NCBI GenBank assembly: GCA_021018995.1
Contig: CM037590.1
Location: 64,575,597-64,639,596, forward strand
Reading direction: 5' to 3'
Origin: Chloranthus sessilifolius
Lineage: Eukaryota; Streptophyta; Magnoliopsida; Chloranthales; Chloranthaceae
DNA length: 64,000 bases
The notes under the pieces were generated by a model. That model saw nothing but the letters and a program-made list of their open reading frames with translations, was not told the origin of the DNA and did no database searches. Every line of letters starts with the position of its first letter. The first letter of the stretch is position 1. A program made the position numbers and the translations under genes. This document shows positions 45,140 through 56,260 of the stretch, piece by piece.

Positions 45140-46969
45140 TGTCACAGGGTAACTTTTTTTTATGCCTGTGCGATGCCTCATTGTCGCTACAGTAAGGCCA
45201 ACCTAACTTAGATACCAGTTGTCACGAGGCATAATCTGACATTGGCTATAACACTCGTGCAACATCTCACTGCCATGCACAACGAGACCAACTTATCCAA
45301 CCATCACTCTAATAACACCTGCCTAGAGGATGGGAACTCCCATTCGTGGTGGCGTTCACCTGAGGTAAACCATCTCAATGCATCGTGTCTACTCGCGATA
45401 TGCATGCCAGCAACTCAGTGCCACTTGGCCTGCCCAGCTTCACCTTGTACACTGCACTAGTTCCTTGCTTGTGACAGTGACATGCATCTCTTCATGCCAT
45501 CCAAGCCAACCATCGTGTGTGGCCCACATGACCAGCACACTTAGAGTAGCATGCAGCTCTTTATGTTATCCAAACCAAGCATCGTGTGTGGCCCATTCGA
45601 CCAGTACACTTGGAGTAGCATACAACTCTTCATGCTATCCAAAGCAAGTATCGTGTGTGGCCCACGCGACCAACACACATCTACTTCAGGCCCTCAGCTA
45701 ACATGCACCACTATGTCCCATGTAGCCCTTGAGTGCCTGGGAGAAGTTACCAACCCATGTACACCGCGACGCATAGCTCGGGTCATATGGTAACCTCGCT
45801 TAGGGTGACACATGGCATCGTCGCAGCGTCGTATCGCTGCGGCGATGTTCTAGGCCCACCCTAACCTAGAAGACCTATGTGCTCGTGCTGCAACGCAGGG
45901 CCCCCATGTGTGGGAGAATAACTCCACATCTCCCTTCTCTCAAGTATGGTCTAAACACCAACTTGAGCTATCAAGTAGAAGAACCTTAAACCCTTTAGTT
46001 TGACATACCACCATGGCACATGGCTCTCTGCCCATGGCACACACCCTCAAAGGTAGGTGGTTTGGCATTAATTGTGGCACACGAACATCTGTTCGTGGCA
46101 CACAGTGCCATCCTCCAAACCTACATGCCTTGTGAGGTCACGCATCAGCATCACATGCAATCGTGTCGCATCCGCGTTGCAAGAAACTCATGGCCTCATG
46201 CCCATAAAGCACTGTGTCGCGTCCGCATCGCGACCATGTAGCGAGGCCCTCATGGCCTAAGCCCATAAAGCACTGTGTTGCGTCCGTGTCACGACCATGT
46301 CGTGAGGCCCTTATAGCCTCATGTCACATGCCTTCGTGGCACCACATGATGTACTCTCGTGGCACCGCATCACGTCCGAGTTGTGACTGTGTGTCACGCC
46401 CACGCGGCACTATATCGGGTTCATCATTACACGTAGATGCCACGTGCCGTCTTAGCACCGCATCACGGGCCCTCTTGGTATCGCATCGCTTGCCATACAA
46501 GCTAGATGTCGCATGCCCTCTTTGCAGCACATCGCGTGACGTCATGGCACCGCCTCACGTGCCTTATGGCACTAGGATGTCACGTGTCCTTTTGACACCA
46601 CATCACGTGCCGCCTTGACACCGCATCATGTGCCTCATGGCACCAAGACATCGCGTGTTGTCTTAGCACCACGTCGCATGCTCCCACGCGGAGCACCACA
46701 TTACATGCCTCATGGCACCAGGACATCGCCTACCCCTATGCAAAGCACCGCATTTCATGCCCCACGTGCATCTAGTTGCCGTCGCATCCTATATAAGGGA
46801 CACATGCATATGTTGTAGGGCCACGTGCCTCAGCGCCCATGCACTACACAGCTAACTACCAGGTCCGCCTACCGTCTTTCTAGCCAAATGACAAGTTCCA
46901 AGGTTGCCATGCCTTCAGGCTGGCGCCCAGATTAACCGCACAGGCGTTGAAAAAAGTTACCCCGTGGCA
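45140..46969 (-). repeat. 5' LTR of element E (intact ends)
   Basis: An 1830-bp LTR. Its plus-strand left end is TGTCACAGGGTAACTTTTTT and its right end AAAAAAGTTACCCCGTGGCA. The ends are inverted repeats of each other over about 36 bp, including a further CGCACAGGC word. Three 70-bp tandem units lie at 45483-45680, and CACGTG-containing 25-33-bp degenerate units lie at 46200-46730. Confidence 0.88.
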
Positions 46970-47243
46970 GGTAGCTTTACACTATGAAAGGGATGATCGT
47001 GAGGCGCAATCGTTGTTGGCGAGAAGAGTGATAGGGCATTTCATTCTTAAAGCACTATAAGAATTTGTTTTTTTAATAGTGGATTGTTTCCCTTAAATCT
47101 GAGATAGATTCTGTGATTTATACCCGTGATAGGGTTTTCCACGTCAAAATCGTTTATGTTCATTTTGTGGGTGTGATTGTTTATTTTTATTATTCATATT
47201 ATTGTATCGCTTGTAAGATCATCGATTACCCCAAAATTTCAAT

Positions 47244-47257
47244 TGGTAACAGAGCCA
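47244..47257 (+). other. Primer-binding site of element D
   Basis: TGGTAACAGAGCCA lies two bases after the LTR end. It matches the initiator-Met tRNA primer site TGGTATCAGAGC with one change. Confidence 0.9.
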
Positions 47258-49109
47258 GTACACTTGGTTTGATTCTCACAAATCAAGTGTAATGGTCATC
47301 TCGGGATATCATGATCTTCCTAGAGAAGGTCCATCTACAACTCGATCTTCTTTCTTCGTTGATTTAAATGTTTATTTTTTTTTGCATTGTTCGTTCAAAG
47401 AGACTTTTGATTCATGTGTGTTGTTTCATGATTTTGTATGTTATCACATGATAAACCTAGGATATGCATATGGTCAAATGTCATGAGATATAACTTAATT
47501 TGTCTGGAGTAAATCATTTATAACTATGTCTCTGTTAAATCAATGCTATCTCATTATATTCATCTGTATTTTCTTAAAGAAATATGTTCTTCTTAATCAT
47601 ATATGTCATTGAAACACTTTAGAAACTATTTATAGAACATTGTTACTTTGACTGGTGCCTACATCATGCCTATTCGACTTGGGTTATTAAGTTATTAGGA
47701 GTATTCTATACTTAATGCCCTGAGCTAACTGGATTGAGAGTCATTGACCTAACACTCGTTACATGGGTCAAATAGAAAGCAAGTAAAGGCAAACCAATAT
47801 TTTCTTATAGCTTGTGAAAATTCACCTACTGACTCACTCAACCTTGTAGCCTTTTTTACTAGAGCAATTAAAACCATATGGATGTCTTGACATCTAATGC
47901 CTTAAACTATTTAGTTGGGAGTCATTGTTCTAAAGCTCAATAACTGGGTTAAAAAAGGTTTGAGAATCTCCCTATCATGTTGCTATTATTCCAAATATAT
48001 AAGTGTATATCCTTGCAAGTGATTTTTACCCTTATTTTTCTTATTGACAGTGTTCTAATCGGCTTTCAATGACATATATGTCAATTACGCAATATTTTAT
48101 TTAAGAGATTGCATTTCTATATAATGTGTGAGTAGAGATTATATAGTTACATGTGAATTTTTTATCATCTTTAGCTTATTAAGTGAAATTTGATGATATA
48201 TGTCTATATTCATCTCATGTGTTCAAATCATATTGTTGTTCATAGAATCTATGAAATATTCATGTGAGATTGTTTGAATATTTTAATAAATAGTGTGAGT
48301 ATACCTCTTGATGACTGATTAGATTTTATAAAATTCCTTATAGGAGGATAGTCTATATTTAAACAGGTTTTCATCATATTTTTTCGTTATTTTCACAACC
48401 TGTTTACACCTTTACACACTGCACATAACAGATGTCCGTTGCCATTTCATGGATGTCCGCACTTTCAAGGTCTTACTGGTCAAGTGCACTCATAATAGGA
48501 CGGACGTCCGTGAATAGCAATAGTTCAACTTCCACAAACGTGGGTCAACTGCGGTTTTTGCATCGGTCTTCCACAGACGTTCGTGGATCTGCAGCGGATG
48601 TCCGTGAAAAAAAAAATATTTACTCATTTTCATTGGACATCCGATTGTGTTCTTATACTCATTTTCACCGGACTTTCATTATTTTTTACAAGCATATCTT
48701 TGTAATTTTGATTCCTAATTGTTCATATCTATATAACATTTTACTTGTGAAAGTGTTCTTATTCATTCATGGATGCTTGTTCATTTTACTTCCATTGTCA
48801 TATTATGACAAAAAGGGGGAGAAAATTTATAGTTGGTATGATGATTTTTTTATATTCCCTGATACACTTGATCTTCTGTTTTGCGCAGTTTCTATAATAG
48901 GCAAATGTGGAAAATGGGTCAATGATCATCAGAAAAATAAAACCTAGTTTTTATAGTTTTCATACTTGGAAAATAAGTTAGGGGGAGAAAATAGAGTTAT
49001 AATTATTGTATTGCATGTTAGATTAATGTATAGGACTTAAATGAGAGCTAATCTGATATAATATTTATTTTGTTGAGTTCTTGTAATCTAGGTTTTGCCA
49101 TGATTGTGA
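47258..49109 (+). other. Non-coding interior of element D
   Basis: The sequence is AT-rich, with no recognisable gag, protease, RT or integrase. A 171-codon frame at 48432-48947 is built from the repeated GGACGTCCGTG words and low-complexity sequence and looks fortuitous. Two internal purine tracts, AAAAAGGGGGAGAAAA near 48810 and TAGGGGGAGAAAA near 48979, resemble duplicated polypurine tracts. Confidence 0.75.
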
Positions 49110-49123
49110 CAGGAGGGGGAGAT
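49110..49123 (+). other. Polypurine tract of element D
   Basis: CAGGAGGGGGAGAT abuts the 3' LTR start TGTTAG. Confidence 0.9.
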
Positions 49124-49765
49124 TGTTAGTTATTTTATCATAATCGTGATTAAACCTAGAAGGGCTCCCAACAAGTGTTAAAATATCAAGTACATTTAGT
49201 GGTCACGGACATCCGTGGTGACAGATATCTGTGAGTGATTCACGAATGTCCATGTCCCGACGGTTAAAAGGGAAGTTAGGGAATCGTGTTTTTTGAATTT
49301 ATGAAATTTCTTCATTCTAAACATTCTTTTCAGAATTCTCTATTTCCCCACTTCTTGAGATAATTTATTATGATTCTAAATTGATATAAATTTTAAGGAA
49401 AACTTTACCTCTGTGATCTGAGGTTGAGTGTGTTTGTTTCAAGTTTGTGTTGACTCGTACAAATCGAGTGAACCATCGTGAGAGACGACAATTGAAGGTG
49501 ATAGCTTTAGACTATGAAAGGGATGATCGTGAGACGCGATCGTTATTGGTGAGAAGAGTGATAGGGCATTTCATTCTTAAAGCACTGTAAGAATTTATTT
49601 TGTTAATAGTGGATTGTTTGCCTTGGATCTGAAATAGATCCCATGGTTTTTACTTGTGAAGGGCACGTCAAAATCGTTTGTGTTCATTTTGTGAGAGTAA
49701 TAGTTTATTTTTATTATTCACATTATTGTATCGCTTGTAAGATTATCGATTACCCCAAAATTTCA
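49124..49765 (+). repeat. 3' LTR of element D
   Basis: A 642-bp uninterrupted LTR with borders TGTTAG and TTTCA, followed by the GATGG target duplication. It carries CACGGACATCCGTG and related words near 49204-49255. Confidence 0.95.
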
Positions 49766-49770
49766 GATGG

Positions 49771-49880
49771 AAACTTGGTAGGCCCAATTAGAAACTCCAA
49801 ATTCATATCTTAACTTAGACCTATTTAAAACACCTCCAAAATGACTAATTTTCACTTCTTATAATGTAACAACTTGACCT
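49771..49880. other. Spacer between D and the K repeats
   Basis: Short AT-rich sequence with no recognised feature. Confidence 0.5.
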
Positions 49881-49894
49881 AATTTGATTTTTTT

Positions 49895-50924
49895 AATGGT
49901 GTTAGATAATGTACCACACTTTTCATGGTACTAGCACTCCACACAGGAACCCACCTCTATTTTAAAATCTATATTTAATTCACGCAACTCATTTTTTCAC
50001 CTTCTTCTTTTTAAGAAAACCTAGCTGTCTTCTAACTCTTTTCATTTTAAGAAACTCTAGTCTCTCTCACCTTCTTCTTCTAAGAAACCCTAGCTCTCAA
50101 GTCTCCCATTCAACCCCCGCCAAGATCGAAGGAGGAAGAAGGAGAAGAAAGTTTGGACGAATCAACACTTTGCGCATCAACCTCTTCAACCCGAACTGTT
50201 GCAAGATCAACCGTTCATGCCTTAACAAGTGGGTACCCATTAATCCTCTCTATTCTTCTTAGATCCCGTCGCGAATGGTGTGTTCGATCGCGCATCAACA
50301 GGTTTAGATTAATTAAATTGGAATATCTTGTAATCTTATAGATCCGCATATTTAGCATTATGTTTTTCTATTAAATCTATATATTTTATAAATTTGGAAT
50401 TTTTGTATATACTTTTATAATTTTCTTTTGAATCTATCCCTTGTATGCCCATTGCCGCCGAACCACTGATAGGTCGATGTCGAAAATTGGCAGGGAGGCC
50501 CAACCCTATCCAACCCCTAATTTCTGTTGAGAAACCAACCCCATATCGGTTGAGTATGACCCTAACTGGTTAGGATCCATACAGAATGGGCATTCGTAAG
50601 CTTTAGATCGGGTGTCTATAAGCTTCAGGGCGACATCCAAAGTCGCTCGAGCGGACTTTGGTTATCACTTGAGAGAGGTGGATCGCACAAAGAGGTATAA
50701 TTTCTGGTATAAGTCGCTCGAGCGAACATTGGTTCTTGCTCGAGCAACCAGTGCACTATTCCAAGGGAAATTTCTCGGGTGTAAGTCGCTCAAGCGAATT
50801 TGGTTATCGCTCAAGCGATCAGTGCACCCTCGTTAAGTAAATTTCTCTAGTCTAAGTCGCTCGAGTGACTTTGGTTATCGGTTGAGCAACCCGCGATGTT
50901 TTGGACTAGGCATTTTGATTTTTT
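49895..50924 (+). repeat. K unit 1
   Basis: The only K unit free of insertions upstream of the nest. The CTCGAG-centred words lie at 50640-50905. Confidence 0.85.
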
Positions 50925-53468
50925 AATGGTGTTAGATGAAGTACCACTCTATGCATGGTGTTAGCGCTCCACACCGAAACCCACCTCTTTTTAGAAATCT
51001 CTATTTAATTCACATAACTCACTTTTTTTTTAAAGATAACCTAGTCGTCTTCTAACTCTTTTCTTTCTAAGAAACTCTAGCCTCTCTCACCTTCTTCTTC
51101 TAAGAAATCCAACTCTATTAACTGCACTCTCCCAAAACACTCTGTTGGATATTTTGTCATAATCATGATCAAACCTAGAAGTGCTCCAAGGTGCCAAGTA
51201 GTTTCAGTGCGTCGAATGGACGGATGTCCGTGACTAAACTCACAGACATCCGTGAGTGATTCACGGACGTCCGTGCCCCTACGGTTCCTGATGGTTCTGG
51301 GAAGTTAGTATTTCACGGACATCCGTGAGTGTAATATCCCATAATTTTTGAACCCGAACACAGTCATCTCGGTGTGCGTGTCAGGCAAGTGGCACGATGA
51401 CATCCTAAATTTAGGAACAATTAAATTGAAAGAATATTTTTGGTGAAAAAGTTGACTTAGATGTCGATATGACCATTGATTGGAAACCCGTACACCGACT
51501 CGTGTTATGCGTGCCCAACACCCAAGTAGGACTTAATTCAAGTGGATAAGATCCTTGAATAAATATCATGATATTTTGAATAAATATGAAGATATTTGTT
51601 TGGCATTTTTTTGCTTTATAAGGAGAGATGAGTGAAGAGAAGCTTTCACTTCTCTTTCTCTCGTATGAACCGAAGCATTTGATTTTGGTTGTTCTTCATC
51701 TTCCTCACAAGGATCGCTTCAAGTTTTCAATCTCTCTCGCCATCTCAACCGTAGAGAAGCTCTGAAATCTTCTATTGATTAGAATGAGGTTGGTGAGGGA
51801 GAGTAGCGCCGTTCGTGTGTGAACTGATCATGGTAGATGCGTTATATGCATGATGCTAAGTGAGGCTCTCTCCGTGTTAACGTGGAGCTTGTTCTGAGAT
51901 CTGCCGATGTGAGATTTTGTAAGATTCAATCTAACACCCTCTTTGATTGAATCATCAGAAGCTGCAAAATCAACCTTGAAAGGTAAGCTTGTTAATGCTC
52001 TAATATTGTATGAATTATACATAAATCTAGGTTAGTTAGTACGTGAAAATAGGAAGAAATCGGATTAGATTTGGAGAAGAACAAGTCAAGGAAGAAAAAA
52101 CCCGAAGGACTGCAGAATCTGTCGAAATCAAACGATCGATTTTGACAGGACCGATATTCAAATTTTGTTTCTAAAGAAATCGAGCGTTCAAATCTGAAAT
52201 CGAACATTCGAATTTGAAATCGAACGATCGATCGATTTTGACACAACTGATATGCAAAATTTCTGAAGAAATCGAACGTTCGAATTTGAAATTGAACGAT
52301 CGAATTAGGAAATCGATCAATCAATTTCCCCAATTTCTGGCTGTATTTTTTGTTCTTTGGAAAAACTCTTAGGGACTTTGAGCTATATGTTTCTGACGCT
52401 ATTGACACGTAGTACGGTGTTCATGCGGTCTAGGTTAAAGAATGGGAGACCATGGATGAGGACGCCTGATTCACTTTGAACAAATCCAAAATTTTGGTAG
52501 GGGAATCTCAATATTAAATTACATTTTTTTCTCAATTTATATGAATGACATACTTTGATCAATGCAGAATTTTGATTACATAAATTTGCTTTTGAACATG
52601 ATTAACAACTCCGAATTTGATTTGAATTAGAATCTGCATTTGAACTTTGAACTCAGAACTTCGAAACTAGCTATATATTAAATGTTAGAATCAACATTTG
52701 AACTCTGAATTATATATTAAAATCAACATTTGATTTAACGTTCACACGAACAAATCCCCACCGACGCGGCGGGTTATCCGTGACTGACACAGTAGGATAT
52801 CCGTGTAATTGTCTGTGAACCAACACGGTTCTATTCGCTTTCCGATCCGCAATGGAGATTTCGAAAAATTTTCATTAAATGATGAAGGTTAGGTAGGGGT
52901 TCCCATCGGTAAACCTCCGGCTTTCAAGCTATAGATGTTTGGGAGATTGATTTAAGTTATGATTTAAGTCATTAATCAGAGAAGCATTGCATGAATAAGA
53001 ATTCAAAAGTATTTGAAATCTTGATTCGTTTGATTTTCGTTCATAGCACTCTAATTGATATTTGTTCAAGAAATTGCATCTGATATTAGTCTTGGAAATT
53101 TAGTAAAAGAACCTACTTTGGAATATATATTTTGAAAACACATATGCTTCGATTTCAGTCTTTGAAACCATATTTGTTCTGATAAACTGTAATAGAAATT
53201 GAGTTTCTTCTACTGAGCTTAGACTATTAGCTTACCCCGACTATACGTCACAAGTGTAGATACTCAGGATTAGGGTTACGAGGGTGATCCAGACTACGTC
53301 CTTGAGGAAGAGTCAGAGATTCCTCCTGACGAGTTCTTTCCTTTGACGTAGGATTGTGAACTCAGTATAGTTATTTTTGTGAATTTTGAATTAGATACTG
53401 TTTGAATTGTGGGCCCTAGGCCCAATACATTGAATATTGCTTATGTATTTTGCGGAACCATTATTGGC

Positions 53469-54756
53469 AGTGGCGGAACCAGGATTTTCATCTAGGCGGG
53501 GGCGCAAGATGAATTGGATTTAATTTTTTTTTATAAATTATATAAATTTAAATTAATTTATATAAAAAAACTATATTTTTCATTAAAATTGCATACAAAA
53601 AATAAAATATTTATTAATAAAACATTGACAAAATTGAGGGTTTAGGGACTAGGATAATTAGGGCTTAAGGAGTGTGAAAGGATTTAGGGACTAGGATAAT
53701 TAGGGCTTAAGGATTGCGAAAGGTTTAGAGACTAGGACTTTGGTTTACGAAATTAAGATTTATAGAGACTAAGACTTGGGTTTCTGGAATAGGGACATTG
53801 TAAAAGGATTTACGAAATTAGAGAAAGGGCTTGGGCTTGGAGAATTGCAAAAGGGCTTAAGGTTTAGGGGTTTAGGGAAATAGAGAATTGAGAAATTAGG
53901 GATTTAAGGTTTACCAAATTAAGATTCAAGAATGAGGGTTACAAAATTAAGGTATTAGGGTCAGGGTCGGACCCAGAAAACCTCATCTAAACAGAGAGTA
54001 ATGGGAACTTGCAAACCAAAGTTCGGCCCATTGACACTGACACCCCTACCGTAACTCCACAATGCCGCTACTTCGACTGAAATTTAAAAAAAAAAATCCT
54101 ATTCACAGCAGCCCATCTTATGATACTCTCTTTAGTCTTTATTAAATTTTGATCACCATATCCAGTGGCTCACTCTCTAAAAAATCCTATCATCCCGAAA
54201 CACGTTTTCCAGACATTTTAAAGCCATCTCATACCATTAGAAAAAACACCAGCATAATTACTTGGGAGACACCAATTAACATGAAAAGTGGCAAGAACTG
54301 TAGCCCAAATCTTCATGGCTGCACCTCAGTGACAGAGAAGATGACCGATGCTTTCCCCGCCAGTCAAACACATTGCTCAACGACTCTTTAATCTCATACT
54401 GTGCTTGAGAAGGGTATCAATTGTGAGGATTTTTCCCCAAGCTAAAGTCCAATTAGAGAGAGAGGGAGAAGAAGAAGAAAAAAAGGAGAGAGAGAGAGAG
54501 AGACTGTTTTTAAGGAGAGGGGGCGCCGACGTGGTAGCCTGCATGAGGAGGCGTCGCTAGCTTCGGAATCCAGTGGGTGAGAGGAGATGGAGAGCCAGAG
54601 AGGGTGGGCATCGGGTTCAAGAGAAAGAGAGAGAGAGAGAGAGGGGGGGGATGTTGGGTTTTAAGTTTTAAGGTTCCAATTTTAATTTAAATTTTTGTAT
54701 TTTAGGTTTGCGTGTGGGCGCTCGCCCGCACTCGCCCTCACGTGGTTTCGCCACTG
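53469..54756. mobile_element. Non-autonomous hAT-type element I
   Basis: Terminal inverted repeats are CAGTGGCGGAACCAGG (left) and, on the complement of the right end, CAGTGGCGAAACCACG. The 8-bp sequence ATTATTGG is duplicated exactly at 53461-53468 and 54757-54764. An 8-bp duplication with CAG ends indicates the hAT superfamily. The 1288-bp element encodes no transposase. It contains a TTTAGGG-rich array (53630-53950) and GA microsatellites (54455-54505 and 54620-54650). Confidence 0.9.
53630..53950 (+). repeat. TTTAGGG-rich degenerate array in element I
   Basis: Two near-identical tandem units of about 46 bp (TTTAGGGACTAGGATAATTA, then GGGCTTAAGGA) are followed by looser copies with TTTAGGG, TTAAGG and GACTA. 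It resembles decayed telomere-type repeats, but an internally expanded unit is equally possible. Confidence 0.7.
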
Positions 54757-56260
54757 ATTATTGGGAACCATTGTTTAGGTGATGGTAGGCCATCACAGGT
54801 GGTTCTTTTTGTTCCTTTTTTTCTTGGGCTATGTATAGAATTGGAGATTTTTCTTTTGCCACATTAGATATTGGATATTTATGATATCTGCTATGAATTC
54901 TGTACTTATATGGATGTACCGGTGACATGGTGAGCCGACCTTTTCGACACTCTAGGATCGGGAAAGTCGGGTCGTCACAGTGAGTGATTCACGGACGTCC
55001 GTGTTTCGATGGATAAAAGAGAAATTTGTGATTCGAGAAGTAAGGCTTTTGGGGGAAAGATCTTCACGTTAAAATTTCTCTTCAGAATTTCCCATTTGCC
55101 TCTGTGATCTTGCTTGTTTCAAATTTGTTATTGGCCCGTATCAAATGAGTGGACCATCTTAAGAGACGACGGTTGAAGGCGATTGCTTTACACTATGAAA
55201 GGGATGATCGTGAGGCACGATCATTGTTGGTGAAGAAGAGTGATAGGGCATTTTATTCTTAAAGCATTGTAATAATTTAGTTTTCATAGTGAATTGTCTG
55301 CCTTGGATTTGAAATAGATCCCTTAATTTTTACCTGTGAAAGGGTTTTCCACTTTAAAATCGTTTGTGTTTATTTTGTGGTTGTGTTTGTATATTTTCTT
55401 TAGTGATATCATTGATTTCCTTGAAATTTCACACTCAAACCTATTCCTTCAAATCTCTCGCTTAGCCACCGACAAGATCAAAGGAGAAAGAAGGAGAAGA
55501 AAGCTTGATGAACGAACGCTTTGAGCATCGACCTCTCCAACCCAAACCGCCGCATGATCAACCGTTCACGCTTCAACAAGTGGGTACCCATTAATCTCCT
55601 CTATTCTTCTCAGATCCCGTCGCAAATGGTGTGTTTGATCGTGCATCGACGAGTTTAAATTAACTAAACCAAAATATCTTGTAATCTAATAGATCTGCAT
55701 ATTTAGCATTTTTTTTTCTATTAAATCTACATATTTTATAGATCTGGAACTTTTGTATATACTTTTACATTTTTCTTTTGAATTTATCCCTTGTATGGCC
55801 GTCGTCAGTGAACCACCGACAGGTCGGTACCAAAAATTGGTAGGGAGGTCCAACCCTACCCAAGCCCTAATTTCCATAGAGAAATTGACCCCAAATCGGT
55901 TGGGTAAGCCCCTAACTGGTTGGGATCCGTACATAACGGACGTCCATAAGCTTTAGATCTGGTGTCCGTAAGCCTCAAGGCGAGATCCAAATTTTGGCTC
56001 GCTCGAGCAGACTTTGGTTATCGCTCGAGCAAGGCAGATCACACGAAGAGGTATAATTTTTGGTGTAATTCACTCAAGTGAACATTGATTCTCGCTCGAG
56101 CGATCAGTGGACTATGCCGAGTGAAATTTCTCAGGTGTAAGTCACTCGAGCGAGCGGCGCACCCTTGTTAGGTCAAATTCTCTGGTCTAAGTCGCTCAAG
56201 AGACTTTGGTTATCGCTTGAGCGACCCACGATATTTTGGACTCGACATTTTGATTATTTT

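Larger units (their letters stand above)
40760..46969 (-). mobile_element. Non-coding LTR retrotransposon E nested in the LTR of D
   Basis: Two long direct repeats (40760 to about 42447 and 45140-46969) flank a 2.7-kb interior. On the minus strand TTTGGTATCAGAGCTAGAT follows the 45140-46969 LTR, an initiator-Met primer site, so the element runs on the minus strand. It lies inside the 5' LTR of D. No open frame of gag or pol is seen on either strand, so it is a large non-autonomous (LARD-like) element. It is GC-richer than its surroundings and full of degenerate tandem repeats. No clean target duplication is visible (GGTGATG left, GGTAG right). Confidence 0.85.
40395..47241 (+). repeat. 5' LTR of element D, split by element E
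   Basis: The left piece is 40395-40759 and the right piece 46970-47241; together they are 637 bp against 642 bp for the 3' LTR. The words GAAGGTGAT and GTAGCTTTACAC at the two breakpoints are adjacent in the 3' LTR. The left piece contains the CACGGACATCCGTG palindrome at about 40476. Confidence 0.92.
40395..49765 (+). mobile_element. Copia-like non-coding LTR retrotransposon D
   Basis: The element is bounded by GATGG at 40390-40394 and 49766-49770, an exact 5-bp target duplication. LTRs start TGTTAGTTATTTT and end AAATTTCA. The 5' LTR (40395-40759 plus 46970-47241) is split by element E. The internal part (47242-49123) is only 1.9 kb and shows no gag or pol. The initiator-Met-type primer site and polypurine tract are present, so the copy looks like a non-autonomous element mobilised by a relative. 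LTR style and GGGGGAGATTGTTAG junction suggest copia; without pol this is inference. Confidence 0.88.
51330..54979 (+). repeat. Solo LTR H of the G superfamily, interrupted by hAT element I
   Basis: The sequence starts TGTAATATCCCATAATTTTT and ends GGGTCGTCACA. GTGAG at 51325-51329 and 54980-54984 is an exact target duplication. Net length without I is about 2354 bp, like the 2344-bp LTR of G. It shares with the G LTR the ends, the CGATCGATCG-type words (52126-52330) and the block GTGATGGTAGGCCATCAC (54780-54800). It is oriented on the plus strand. Confidence 0.92.
51143..55431 (+). repeat. Solo LTR J of the D family, interrupted by H
   Basis: The sequence starts TGTTGGATATTTTGTCATAA and ends GAAATTTCA, matching the LTR of D along its length (634 bp net). 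CACTC at 51138-51142 and 55432-55436 is an exact 5-bp target duplication. No internal retrotransposon sequence is present, so it is a solo LTR left by recombination between LTRs. It carries perfect CACGGACGTCCGTG palindromes at about 51267 and 54992. Confidence 0.93.
50925..56260 (+). repeat. K unit 2, interrupted by solo LTR J
   Basis: The left part is 50925-51142 and the right part 55437-56260. The break is marked by CACTC on both sides, the target duplication of J. Confidence 0.85.

Noticed and set aside
48432..48947. 171-codon open frame inside element D
   Set aside because: It is translated from the reiterated GGACGTCCGTG words and AT-rich filler, has no recognisable domain, and lies in an otherwise non-coding interior.
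50153..50341. Small protein from the K unit leader
   Set aside because: The corresponding frame in unit 3 (56558-56743) differs in sequence and length beyond what a conserved peptide would allow.
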